64,000 nt of DNA from Epiperipatus broadwayi (lineage: Eukaryota > Onychophora > Udeonychophora > Euonychophora > Peripatidae): NCBI GenBank assembly GCA_028023455.1, contig JAQFVV010012499.1:2488584-2552583 (forward strand). The letters are read 5' to 3'. Below are positions 10,400-21,610 of the stretch, piece by piece. Below the pieces are notes generated by a model. It was given only the letters and a program-made list of their open reading frames with translations, searched no databases and was not told the DNA's origin. A program made the position numbers and the translations under genes. The stretch's first letter is position 1. Each line of letters starts with the position of its first letter.

Positions 10400-10599
10400 A
10401 TTTATAATTGTCTAAGAAAAGTTTCTTAATTTTATAAATTACAACATACTAATATTTATATAATAGTTTATGGTTATATCATATAATAAATGAAACTGTT
10501 GAATGCATTAAGGTTTAAGGATTTTCAATAAAATGTATGCCAGCAATTAATATGGTTATGATTTTAAATAAGTTAACCTCTTTGACAAGAAGCAATTAG

Positions 10600-10870
10600 A
10601 ATAACTAAGCAATAATGTACACCAAGTTATTAAACAGGCAAAATTCTCCATACAGTAGTGCCACCCTGTGCCAACCAGAGTAATCAATGGGTGACAGAAG
10701 GCTTGTGCATAAAATCCCCATCTAGTGCCCTAGAATAGTTTTTGGCTTGTGGCCTTCATCAGTGAGGAGCCTTGGATCTGAGAGCACTGCACCTAGACCT
10801 TAGGATCTAATGCAACCCTCCAAGAACTAGTACTTTTTTCTTTCATCAATGATAGTCTATTACTGCTTTC
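10600..10870 (-). mobile_element. Divergent single copy of family 1 hammerhead repeat
   Basis: Read on the minus strand, a CCTCACTGATGA core is followed by a hairpin, a run of A, then ACTAGATGGGGATTTTATG, which matches the TCTAGATGGAGATTTTTACATG-like tract downstream of the ribozyme in cluster A. Upstream parts also correspond loosely. It is a single unit, without the tandem or inverted partner seen in clusters A, B and C. Confidence 0.5.
10728..10767 (-). ncRNA. Hammerhead ribozyme-like motif E with canonical CUGAUGA
   Basis: Minus strand: CCUCA, CUGAUGA (canonical), stem II GGC/GCC with loop CACAA, AAAAAC where GAAAC is expected, stem III reduced to one pair, AUUC, UAGGG. CCUCA/UAGGG pairs except for one mismatch; UGAGG in the relatives would pair perfectly. 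The GAAA box is mutated, so it is probably inactive. Confidence 0.5.
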
Positions 10871-11460
10871 CTATCTTCTCTGAAAATAATATTTCTACCT
10901 TTTCAATTTTTGAGCTATATCATTAAAGGGATTTTTTAGAATTAAAATGCATTTACATTAGTAAAATGTAATAAAAAGCATTAGGATTATTGAATTATAA
11001 GTGAATCAACTGAGAATAACCAACGAAACAGTGCTGACCATAGAAACTAAGAACTTACTGAACTATTTATTACGTTATATTTTGTCTGCATATGTTTACT
11101 TGTATACAAAAACTAAAATAGCATTAATTCCGGTTCTATTTGTTGTAACACTAATATATATACTAATCATATTTTGCTCTGAATTTATAGATTATAAAAA
11201 AGTACTTAATTCTATAATCTTTTCAGCAAGGATTAAAACATTGTAACATCAAACCATACACCCAGACTATTATCAAATTCTAAAGAATATTTATCAAATG
11301 CAATAGCCTTTATTATACTAGATTATGGATTCATAAGATTAACATTGTTAAAAGTGTATGATAAGCCGATTCAATCTCCGTAAAACCTTTACAAAAGTTG
11401 TATAAATACAAAAATGAAAGAATAAACAAATATCCTAGACATCATCAAATTTAAACAATC
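10871..11460. other. AT-rich non-coding stretch
   Basis: Nothing beyond a chance 81-codon open frame (11001-11246) with AT-driven composition and no recognisable domain. Confidence 0.55.
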
Positions 11461-11466
11461 TAGAGA

Positions 11467-11680
11467 GTGAAGTGGAGTTGGGCCCACTATGTGACTAAAA
11501 GGTGGCAATAGATGAATAACTGAAATCTGAAACTGCTTGCTAAAAGATTGTAAAAAATCAAAAAAAAAAAAAGATTACACATGAGGTGGATAAATGAGAT
11601 ATAAAAATTTTCGGGACAGTGATATGGAAAAATTTAGACTCGTAGAAACTGAATTAAACTTGGAATAATCTAATATTGCA
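11467..11680 (+). pseudogene. RTE-like LINE, decayed C-terminal end of reverse transcriptase ORF
   Basis: Across frames the translation gives a WSWAHYVTKRWQ segment, then lysine/arginine-rich sequence, then RWINEI and KF, in the order seen at the C-terminus of RTE-type endonuclease/reverse transcriptase proteins (WAGH-RR-DNRWT ... RWIDEI-KFAG-W). The better preserved relative at 49719-50221 shows the same order. Stops, frameshifts and a poly-A expansion mark it as old. Only about the last 70 codons can be seen. Confidence 0.5.
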
Positions 11681-11951
11681 ATGGATTATAATGCTTAAAA
11701 ATAATAATGGTAATATGTTTATATATATATATACGTTTAGCGATAAAAATTTCTTTTTCAATTCAATATGATAAATGCCCCTCCCCCCCCTTATGATTCA
11801 GTGGCAAACTCTAGAGTTCAAAATCTATGGATTGTGACTTAGGCTGCAATCACTTCTGGTTCTCAAATTTTTATTATAAAAGGTTTTATTTACATTTTCA
11901 TTTGAGAAAAAAAAAAAGATGTATTTTCTTTTATTTATATTTCAACTGCTA

Positions 11952-12069
11952 TTTTTTTTTTTTTTACCTATGTCATAGCATCGGCCGGGACGCGAACCTA
12001 CAACCGTCTGCAACCGACTACTTGCTTGCATGGCGGCTGCGATACCTCCCGGCTGACAACGCAAGACAC
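11952..12069 (-). mobile_element. tRNA-derived SINE, copy S1
   Basis: Read on the minus strand: TTGCGTTGTCAGCCGGGAGGT (A-box region), a central hairpin, GTAGGTTCGCGTCCCGG (B box GGTTCGCGTCC), GATGCTATGACATA, then an A tail seen as T(14) at 11952-11965. Body and tail match the copies at 25258 and 40472. The head resembles a class II tRNA (Leu/Ser-like GCCGAGAGGT D-arm and an extra arm). No clear target-site duplication remains, so this copy is older than the other two. Confidence 0.85.
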
Positions 12070-13524
12070 AACGCTGTCTAATAAAATCAATTAATTGATT
12101 CTAGAATATCATTCATTATATCGATGACACTGTAGTTAATTACATAAACATGTATTTCACTATTTCAAGAAAATACATTTCAGGCCCATGGCCATGACCA
12201 AAGTTATTATCCAAAATGCTCATTTACGTAGGTAAAAAAAAATACAAATGTAAAATTCCATATAAAATTAATTGCTGCATACATTTTATATTTATACTTG
12301 AAAGAAAACTACTCGTTCTTTAAAAGCATAAATTCGCATATTTTACTAAAAATAGGATATACGTACACATTCTCGTACAAACAAAAATGATTAAAATGTA
12401 CTGTATATATATTTAAATGATTAAATTCTATATAATTGGGATATGATCAGGTGACAGTCAATCCGTCTTAGTCTGCTGCCAAGAATAACAAATATTATTG
12501 AATTTAATCTAACAAGTGTAAATATTGACTGTCTCGAAGGCTGATAGGCGATACTCAGCAATTAATTAAATTTCACATTCAAATAATAAACACACGTTAT
12601 AAACAAAAGGTTTGAAACTAATGAAGTTTTTATAATAAATTTACATAAAATGAATAAAGTACTGTGAAATTTCATTTTTGATTAGCAAATAGATAATAAA
12701 TGTTGATTCTAAATGTTTTATATATGTGTGTGCGTATGTACATGATTAAAGTATTTCAAAAAAAAACAATAGCTTTTAAGACGGTTATGCGAATCTGAAT
12801 ACAATACGTGACTAAACATCTCTAAGAGAATAGATTATCTAACTACAATCCTTGAGCAATACATCCCGCTTGAATAAAAGTCAGATAACTGGAAAAAGAT
12901 ATTATTATTATTATTATAATCATTATCAACAATTACTGAAATAATTAAATACCAAATATCTTATAACTGTAGTCATGTAATATTCAACATTTATTTATTT
13001 CTGGTTCCATTTTAGATATTTTTATTGTGTATATATAATTCTATATGCAGTGTATGGATTATTAACTTGGAAGGAAGAGGCAGCTATAAGCGTTTTTAAT
13101 TTAAAATAAATATTTAAAAACAGTTGTTATTAGTCATTCATTAGACTAGAAATGACCCATTTAATCAATAATACATCTTTTTCCATATCCTTGGTCATAT
13201 GTTTATGATTACATTCATCCACACAGTGTTAAAAGCAATGGAAACCAGTCCCTGCTTTGCATGAGAATGGTGTGATGAAAATTACACGCAGAAATATTAT
13301 TCATTAAGTACAGTAAATACTCTATAATATGAAAATAATAATTCTTAAAATGGCAAACAAAAAAAAAATTAATAGTCATATCATAGGGATGAAACTGTAT
13401 AGAATATTCCTATATCAGAAGTATAGAATATGTTCACATTTAATGAATTTGAATAAATGCTAAAAAAAAAATTATCCAGTTTTGAATTTACGATAATATA
13501 TATATATATATTGTGCCATTACAA
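12070..13524. other. AT-rich non-coding stretch with a small inverted repeat
   Basis: GACAGTCAAT near 12454 and ATTGACTGTC near 12524 are inverted repeats about 60 bp apart and may mark a very small MITE. An (ATT)n run lies near 12900. Nothing else was recognised. Confidence 0.45.
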
Positions 13525-14400
13525 TTTAGTCATTAGCTAAATTTATTGTAATGTGCATGAAAGAAAATGCTGAACAAAAATCATCATCACATTTTCATAA
13601 AAAAGGGAAGCTGTAGGGCATCCAAGTTTAAACCCTACAAGATCAAGTTCTAAAAGCTTTAGACAGAAAGAGAGTGGGACAACAATTATATTCTTTATTT
13701 GTTTGTGTGTTGATATAAAGGTAATATACACATTTAAACTATTCAATATTTAATTTTTCTGTTAAAAAGCAAAGTTTCACATATATAGGCAATGTATGTG
13801 TAAACTATTTAATTGTTTTATATTTCAAATATTAAACATTCTAACTTTCTTTAAAACTAACCTACACTTGCTAAATTGTAATATTTTATTATTTCTCTGT
13901 TTTACTTTTCTATAATTGTAATTTGGATTTAAAAGCTAAGGATTTAATTTTAAATATTAGGGTTATAATTACTAAGCTATCAATTAGATTATTTAATGTC
14001 AGTTTATACATGATTTGAGTGATGGAGTGTGTGTGTTACATCACATAAATATATCTACATTTATTAAATATTGAGAGAAAAGGAAGAAAATCTGTTATAT
14101 TGGTTTTTTTTCTTACTCAACATTTTTTTTTGTATTATAAGGGTTGTTTTTCTGTTAAAAAAAACTTAGAGACGATGTGAGAAATATAATTTTAAAAATG
14201 TCTCATCTTAAGATCAAAAGAAAGAAGCCCAAATATGAAATGTTACATGGGTGTAAAAAAAAAAAAGGATTAAGTCTATTTTTTCTGTCAAGACAAAAGT
14301 TTGTCTGGAAACCAGGTGTGTGATTTTTTTTTAATGTTCCTAAAAAAGATTGCACTTTCAAGCTAAAAAACGAATTGGTCAAAATAGAAATAAAAATCGG

Positions 14401-14408
14401 ATATAAAA
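14401..14408 (+). promoter_or_regulatory. Conserved TATA-like element in long repeat copy 1
   Basis: ATATAAAAGCAGTCTGGAAAA occurs in both copies of the long repeat (here and near 54501), followed in both by a conserved stretch with AAAGCAGACAAACATTT and ATTCTGCTAGATAACC. Conservation of a TATA box plus the stretch about 30-150 bp downstream suggests a promoter with a transcribed 5' part; this is inference. Confidence 0.35.
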
Positions 14409-16393
14409 GCAGTCTGGAAAATCAGTTGAGCTAGTAATATTATATTGTTATAGAGACTTTTAAAATTATTGAAACTAAAGCAGACAAACATTTTTAATTC
14501 TGCTAGATAACCTTTTTTTAAAAAAAATCATTTTTTTTAATAGCAAGCTTTGAATATTGAAAATATAAGGATGGCGGGCTAGGAAAAATATATATTTTTC
14601 AATCTGTCTACCAGACTCATCATCAACTAGCACATCATATAGGAAAGAAAAGATGTATTGTCTGAAAAATAATGTTCTACACCTTTCAACTGACCGAGAG
14701 AAATCAGATGTTTTTAAATAGAAATATGAAAGCATTCACTCGCATTTGAAGGCGATCAGAAGAAAAATGATTAATCTACAGATAAATAGTAAATCATCAA
14801 GTCCAATTAATTGTTCCAGTAACTGAGTTTAAATCCAAGCAAAATTATAAATGTGAAAACAACTGCTATACTTCACCCACTAAAAGAATCATGCTTGACA
14901 GGAAGAGAAGAAAAGTTAATATAATGATTTCCAAATTGTCCAAAAAAGCAAATAACCTCAATAGAATCATCATCATCAAATAATTATACACTTCAAGAAA
15001 GAAATTGTTCCAAGGAAAACGGAAATGATAGATGCAAAATATAGACATTGAACAAGATAAATTTGACTCATTGGAAGTTGCTACAAAGAACTGGTAGTAT
15101 AATTTTTTTATATATATTTTCTTTATAATATCAGAGACTTAATAAAATTTTAGCAACAGAGTGGTATAATTTTGTTTAAAGAACTTTTAAAACACCCAAG
15201 ATCAATTGAAACCAAGAATTTCTTAATAACGATTTTATATGTACTAAGATTATGATTGTCTGTTAACCTAAAGTTATGAAATGTTATTAATATGTAACAT
15301 ATTTTTTTATATTATTATTATTTTGGTTTTAAATAATATTTTTGTTATTATGGGGATAAAACATGCACATACATAATAATATTTTTACATGTGTATAATT
15401 GCGAGTGAATGTGAGGGAATAAGCAGTATTAAAATATTAAATTATTTTGTTTTAAGAAAGTATAGGTTTCAGCTTAGAAGGGAGGAGGAGAAAATGTTTT
15501 AAAACTTGTTTCTAAAACTTGCTCTTTCCAATTTTACTAACATTTATTTTTGTCATTCTACTTACATGTTAGATTTATAAGGGTATGTATGGAAAAGAGA
15601 AAAGAGAGAGAAAAAAGTTTTTTTTTTTTTTTTGAGACATTTTCTCGTGGTGTGAAAATCATGGTCAATGTGACATCCAATTTGAAATACATTTACGGGA
15701 AAGGGCGAAGAATTTAAAAATTAATGTTATGATTTTAAAACAGTCGATTATGATTATTGTTGTTATTGTTATATAAATTTTCATGTAGATATAGAAATTT
15801 TTATGTATATGTTAGAAATGCAGCAATAAATATTAGTTTGTTTTATTAAACGAGGCCTATGTATTTTATTGATAATAGTCTTTATTAAGTGTGATCATTC
15901 ATCATCAAGGTGAATATTAGCTATTTAAGTTCCAATTAGATATACTAAAATTAAGCAATTGTTATGAATTTCTTTATAAAAATTAGGTTTATATTTAGGC
16001 TTAGTCCTAAATCTGTGGTTGAAACCATTATCGTTGTCATCATCATCATCACGTTTTAATTAATGAGCTGTTTAAATGTTTAAAGGCCATAAATAAATTT
16101 TGATTTCATAGTATTTAGTGATTTCTTAGTATTATTATAACCACCATCCCATCATCTATTTCATGCAAGGATGAGTGAATTACTATCCTAAATTAATAAT
16201 ATAATCAGAGCTAGTAAAACTTATAAAAAAATATTGAAACACATTTGTTATGTTAAGATCTAAGAAATGATTTCTGTCTAATGAATTCCACTTTAGTTTA
16301 AAAATGTTTTATGTTACCTAGATGTTTACTTAAATATTAGTGCATACAGTGCTATGGGTCTAAAATCAAAATCATACATTTTGTAAGAAAAAA

Positions 16394-16475
16394 GGTACCA
16401 AAGGGATTCAAACCTGGTACATGTGAAAAAGTTATAAATATAACTTTGTCTAGGTCCAGCTAACCTAGTGGTGCC
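16394..16475 (-). tRNA. tRNA-like sequence (pseudo-tRNA or SINE head) in long repeat copy 1
   Basis: On the minus strand: GGCACCA pairs with TGGTACC as a 7-bp acceptor-like stem with one mismatch; CTAGG/CCTAG makes a D-like arm; AAAGTTATA/TATAACTTT makes a central hairpin with almost no loop; AGGTTTGAATCCC is a canonical B box/T-arm. The central arm has no proper seven-base anticodon loop, so this is not a functional tRNA. The equivalent site in copy 2 keeps the same arms with changed bases. Confidence 0.45.
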
Positions 16476-16995
16476 ATGATAGACCATATTCACTTGTTGT
16501 TCACTTAGATATGCACTTGAGATCCAACTAAGAAATGAAAGTGGATAAAATATACTGTCTGTATACCTGAGAAGATATTTTATTGAATTATTAGTGTACT
16601 CACCTCACTTAATTTCCATATACCTGAGTTATAATAGTTGTTATTAATAATTTGTTTATAATTATTGATATTGTGATATCTTGAGAAATCTAATTATAGA
16701 AATATGTTTAATTTATTCCTACTCATCATTTTAATATTTATGACCTTATGGCTATATAGCTACTATCCAGGAGTATGTTTCATTTAATCCAATGACCCTT
16801 AATATGACTGATAACTCAGTCTGATCTTTTGTTTAATAGCTTATGCTCAGCAAGTTAGATATTACAATTCTTTTTGTTTATTAAGTTATAATATTTATAT
16901 TTGAATCTTTTCATAATTATTTAATATACGTGGATCTTTCGACCACATTATTTTATTTCGTATCAATGATCATATTTAATTATGTTACAATATAT

Positions 16996-19900
16996 ATATA
17001 TATGTATATATATCTGCTTACTATAGCTATCAAGAAATAGCAATTTCTTACTCTAGTGCATCTATTGAAAATTTGATGTAGCAAATGGTAATAGAATTTA
17101 ATCCCCAATCCTATAGTAATTCTTGGATTTGGATTATAATTCAAAGATGCAATTTTTAAATTAGCTATTTTGAGATGCTATTCTAGATGTTTATTTCACA
17201 GAGGGCGTAACTGAAAATTTCTTAACGTTTGAGATGATTTGATATATATATTGTGATCATCTATCATGTGGGTGGATGTGGTTTGAAAAAAAAAAGTAAA
17301 AGAATTCTTAAAAGATAAGATCAAAAGATGGTGCTCATCTTCACTTAGATTCTAAAATTATAGATTTTATATTATTTGAAAAAAAAGGCAAATTGATATT
17401 TTGTATTTTTTACTAAACCCTCTATTATCTTAACAAATGAAAAATGTGTTGACAGATTTGTATAGAAATTAACATAATGTGATATAGCAGACAGTTCATA
17501 AATAAACCAATTAAAATTTTGAGTAATATAAAAATAACTATAAAAACTATTTACAGAAAAAACATACATATTTTAAAAAACATAGTATAAAAAATAAAGA
17601 AAAATAAATTTAATCAATTTGAGTTGAATTTAAAATTGAGTTACAATCACCATTTAGTAATAATTAAAAATTCACAGACTTATAAAATTTTAGAGATAAT
17701 AATGTGCCCCCCCCCCCAGATATTATTAGAAGGTAATTAAAATAAAGCATCCTATACTTTTGATAAACTTTTATAACATATCTATAATCAGTTAAAAGAT
17801 CATAATATACTTATGACTAGTTAGTCACTTCTAGTCTCATCACCATGTTTTTTTTCTGAAATATTAACTGACCTACAATGGAAGTGATATCACGAAGCTT
17901 CATTTATTTGGAATATCACCATTAATATCAGCACACAACTTCAGAAGATCTAAAGATTGAAAGCTAAAAAAATTCATTAAGTTAGATATTTAATGGATAG
18001 TGATTAACTTCCTTTAAATATGTATCAACTTTAATGTTTCTCTTATTATACATTTTTATATGTCACAAATATCCATGAAATTAGCATACAATCCATACAG
18101 TCTTAATAATAAATTTTAAAAAAAAGTTAATGTTATTTTTAAAAATCTTTTCAACTTTCAATTTTACATATATAGATAAAGCAATTCTTGAATGTATTAT
18201 CAAAAGAACTATTTTAAAAGGTTTTAAAACAATTTTTGCTTTCACTTATGAAAAATACATAGAAAATGTTAAATGATATTGTCTAAATTTTCAGAATTAT
18301 TTTTTTACTATAATAAGTTTTTGTATTAGTATTTAAATGAAGTAGTAACATTTTATAGTATTTTAATTAGTAAGAATTCACGTGTTATTAATTAAGTTTG
18401 TGTTAATGGATTTTCAGTTTTACTATTAATTTATTAGCATCCTGTGCCAGCTCAATGGTATCTTCACATAGATTTTGACAGATTAAAAATTAAGATAGTA
18501 CTGTGGTCATTATCTTCTTTACATTATTTTAAGTCTATCTATAACCTCATTCTGGTTTACAGCTTTCATTTTTCTTGTAGCTGCAATTTTAACATATTAA
18601 TTGAAAAAATATCTGAAGATTGGCAGCATAAATATGATCTTTTTGCATAATTGTCAATATGCTATTAACATGACAAAGCTTTGAAGAAGGTAGTCTAGAA
18701 GTAATAAGAGAAAAATGTCCGATTGAGTTTTAGCCTGAGGCTAAATACTTTATTGCTGGAGATTTGTAAAGAAAAAATATAATTTTCATTAATTTATTTA
18801 CAAATTAAAGGTTATGATGCGATATTTTTATAAAATACTAATTTTTCAACGGAAAACTTTATCACTAATAGGAGATTATCTTTGAAACAATTTAATTTAA
18901 AAAAGACAACTTTTAAAAAGTTTGTTGCAGCAATCAGAAGCAGTTTCTACTGGGTAAAAATAAATCAATTTTATCAAAACAGTAAATAAAAGACTTTTTA
19001 AAATTTTAATAATAATAAATAACATTAATTTTTAGAATTTTTTACTTTCTTTGAGATAAATGACCCTAAATGTACCCTTTTAATAACATAAAATTCAAAT
19101 GTCTAAAATTTCATTCTTTTAACTTTTTGAATAGATAAATTATATCCAATGACAATGCTCCATTGTTATAGGTAAAAACATTGTTTGGATATTTATTTTC
19201 TTTTTTTTTTTTTTACAAATGTTTATTTTAAAAATTTCTATTGCGTAAAAGCTTAAATTTGTAATAAATAAACTTAAAATTATTAGTGTATTGTATAGAA
19301 AAAAGGTTTAATTGTAAAAATAACATTTTCAAGTATGGAGGAATATTTAATGTTATATTCACTGGGTCCCATTCAGAATAGATAAGCAGAGTTTTCAGCT
19401 AAAAAGGTTAAATTGTATAATTTATCTTATTTTCTTTATGTTCTGAAAAGCTAACCTGGTCAGATAATAAACAAAATAAACTACATAAAAGAGTATGATA
19501 AACAAGGTCTATCTTAGCTTAATCATGGTGAAACTGATATTATTTTATGTCTCCAACTAATCATGTGGCATTCTTCCAATATAATATGATTAAGATAAAT
19601 GTACAGCAAGTATATATGATTAAATATAAATACATTTGTGATAATCCAGTTACATAGCTAGCACATCCTCCTGAGTGATTTCATTTAGATTATTGAAATC
19701 AATGTTTTTATTGATACTTTGGATGATCACTAATTATCATCACAATTGATACCACTGCCACTATATCACTATTATCCTCTCACTAACAAATATAAATTGC
19801 ATCAACCTGTAGCTAGCATGCTTTCAATCATCATTCTAATCATTATCAGTGAATACTTTTGATACAAATTTCAAAAGACTTCATTAATGTTGCATTTACT

Positions 19901-20529
19901 CGTTCCAATAATAAATATGTAAAAGTTTTGTGGTACAACTTGATTATATACCATAGGATCTGAAGTTCAAACCTGCATTGAGTGGAATTCCTTTTAAGAA
20001 ATTTAAGACTATTCTTTCACAAATTTGTCATTAACCAACCCAGATAAGATAACAACCCACTATTAATCAGTAAAATGACATCTAGATATTTTTGACTGGA
20101 GAAAAAAAAACTTGAATGGAAAACTGCTCAAATGCTTCATCAGCCAACATATTAGAAAACCTGGTGAGCAATGATTTCTTATTTCCTGTTTCTCTATGCT
20201 CTTTTTGATTTGTGTAGCATAGCAGACTGACAGTCTACCATTTGCAGTGTTCAAAGTTCTTATAAACTCTGGAGTAATTTAACCTTCCGATTATTTTATT
20301 TTGTTATTCATCTATGGGAGGGGGGGGATTTTGGAAAGGTTAGACCTGCAGTGGGCTATTTATAATTAAAAAGAAATTACATTTATCTATATAAAGCAAA
20401 TGTTTTTTAATAATATTTTTGTGTAAACATAGGCAAGAACCATCCACTTCTTCATATTTTTTCATGAATAGTCACTTGTCTATTTTTTCATAAAGAATAG
20501 CCTGAAAAAATATTTAGTGTACACACACA
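16996..20529. other. AT-rich non-coding stretch
   Basis: A C(11) run lies at about 17707-17717 and a G run near 20322. A B-box-like AGTTCAAACCTGC is near 19963 without a matching A box. No coding or mobile-element signal was found. Confidence 0.55.
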
Positions 20530-20640
20530 TATATATATAATTAAGAGCATGCTAATAAGCTATAAATAAGCTTTTTTTTAAATTTTATGATAAATGCTAT
20601 TACAAGAGAATGCATTCAAATCATTTTTATCTAGGTTTTT

Positions 20641-20694
20641 CCCCACCTCCAGACCAGTTTTGAGCTGTGGCTCTCTTCAGTAAGGAGCTAGGAC
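20641..20694 (-). ncRNA. Type I hammerhead ribozyme-like motif B1
   Basis: Minus strand: CUGAAGA (fits CUGANGA), stem II GAGC/GCUC with loop CACA, AAAAC (G12 to A), stem III AC/GU with loop UG, GUC, UGGAGG. Inner stem I is weakened by changes next to the core. G12 to A predicts an inactive ribozyme. Confidence 0.6.
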
Positions 20695-21038
20695 ACCAGA
20701 TTCAAAAAACCAACTCAAGCTAACATTTATTTAATAGTTAACTGCCAAAAAAAAGATCTGAAATCTTTAGACATCCACATGTTTTAAAAGTCAGCTTTCC
20801 AACTGAAAAAAATCATAAGGGCCTAAACTTAATTCAGATATTCCATATATTAGTAGGCTTAGCCATTTAATTTAGCCAAAGCCCCAACAGAAAAATAATA
20901 ATAACAATAATAGATAATCAGATAGCTTGCATTTACAAATATGTAAAATTAAGTGCATGCTAATAAGCACTAAACAAGCTTTTTTAATGATAAATGCTAC
21001 AACAAGAGAAGGCATTCAAATCATCTTTATCTAGGATT

Positions 21039-21094
21039 GTCCCCATCCCCAAACTGGTTTCAAGCTATGGCTCTCTTCAGTGAGGAGCTAGGAC
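21039..21094 (-). ncRNA. Type I hammerhead ribozyme-like motif B2, intact core
   Basis: The only copy in the window with every conserved core position present. Minus strand: CUGAAGA, stem II GAGC/GCUU (the 10.1-11.1 pair is a G-U wobble), loop CAUA, GAAAC, stem III AC/GU with loop CA, GUU triplet, UGGGG. Inner stem I CCUCA/UGGGG has five pairs (one wobble), and an outer GUCC/GGAC helix closes an asymmetric internal loop. Cleavage is predicted after the U opposite 21052. The 2-bp stem III would favour cleavage in a dimer, and this copy does sit in a tandem dimer. Confidence 0.7.
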
Positions 21095-21284
21095 ACCAGA
21101 TTCAAACAACCAACTCAAACTAAGCATTTATCTAATAATTAATTGCCAAGAAGATCTAAACCTTTTAGACATCTACATGTCTAAAAGTCAGCTCTCCAAC
21201 TGAAAAAATCATATAGGCCTGAATTTAATTCAGATACTCCATATATTAATAGGCTTAGCCATTTAAGTTAGCCAAAGTTCCTAG

Positions 21285-21610
21285 CAGCTGACTTTTAAGA
21301 AATATGGATGTCTAAAGATTTCAGATCTTCTTCTTGGCAATTAATTATTAAATAAATGCTTAGCTTGAGTTGGTTTTTTTAATCTGGTGTCCTAGCTTCT
21401 CACTGAAGAGAGCCATAGCTCAAAACCAGTTTGGGGATGGGGACAATCCTAGATAAAAATGATTTGAATGCTTTCTCTTGTTGTAGCATTTTATCATTAA
21501 ATTTTTTTTTAAAGCTTGTTTGGCGCTTATTAGTACGTTCTTGATTTTACATATATGTAAATGCAAGCTCTATATAAAAATCCTGCGACATCTGACTTTC
21601 TATTATTACT
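21285..21610 (+). mobile_element. Family 1 hammerhead repeat, cluster B plus-strand unit
   Basis: This is the reverse complement of the B2 unit, starting with CTGACTTTTAAGAAATATGG and running through ATTTCAGATCTTC, GCTTAGCTTGAGTTGG, the hammerhead, and the TTTCTCTTGTTGTAGCATTT tract. It forms the right arm of a long palindrome with B2, so a transcript across it could fold on itself over more than 200 bp. Confidence 0.65.
21389..21444 (+). ncRNA. Type I hammerhead ribozyme-like motif B3
   Basis: CUGAAGA, stem II GAGC/GCUC with loop CAUA, AAAAC (G12 to A), stem III AC/GU with loop CA, GUU, UGGGG. UCUCA/UGGGG pairs with wobbles, and GUCC (21389-21392) pairs with GGAC (21441-21444). It is identical in design to B2 except for G12, so it is likely inactive. 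Confidence 0.65.

Larger units (their letters stand above)
13525..16995 (+). repeat. Long dispersed repeat, copy 1 (about 3.5 kb)
   Basis: The stretch corresponds along nearly its whole length, in the same orientation, to 53575-57245. Both begin next to an (AT)n run with TTGTGCCATTACAATTTAG and end in AT-rich DNA. Similarity is patchy: some blocks are almost identical (about 14550-14740, 15500-15610, 15640-15750), others carry many indels. No LTR, TIR, transposase or RT frame was found. It contains a TATAAAAG motif near 14402 and a tRNA-like sequence at 16394-16475. It could be a large non-autonomous transposon or an old segmental duplication. Confidence 0.8.
20530..21284 (-). mobile_element. 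Family 1 hammerhead repeat, cluster B minus-strand dimer
   Basis: Two tandem units on the minus strand have cleavage sites opposite 20652 and 21052, exactly 400 bp apart. Shared blocks are TTTCTCTTGTTGTAGCATTTA, the hammerhead, GAGTTGG, GATCTTCTTGGCAATTAATTA, GGATGTCTAAAG and TTGGCTAA. This subfamily differs consistently from cluster A (CUGAAGA core, CACA/CAUA stem II loop), so it amplified separately. The junction with the plus-strand unit is at about 21284. Confidence 0.65.

Noticed and set aside
14866-15048. Small membrane protein gene shared by both long-repeat copies
   Set aside because: The minus-strand frame is conserved because the DNA block is conserved; frame lengths and starts differ between copies, and hydrophobic frames are expected in AT-rich DNA. 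Mentioned only under the repeat.
16394-16475. Functional tRNA gene
   Set aside because: The central arm is a long hairpin with practically no anticodon loop, and acceptor pairing has a mismatch.
20115-20150. CTGATGAAGCATTTGAGCAG on the minus strand as another hammerhead
   Set aside because: A GC/GC mini-stem can be drawn, but there is no GAAA box, no NUH triplet at the right place and no stem I.
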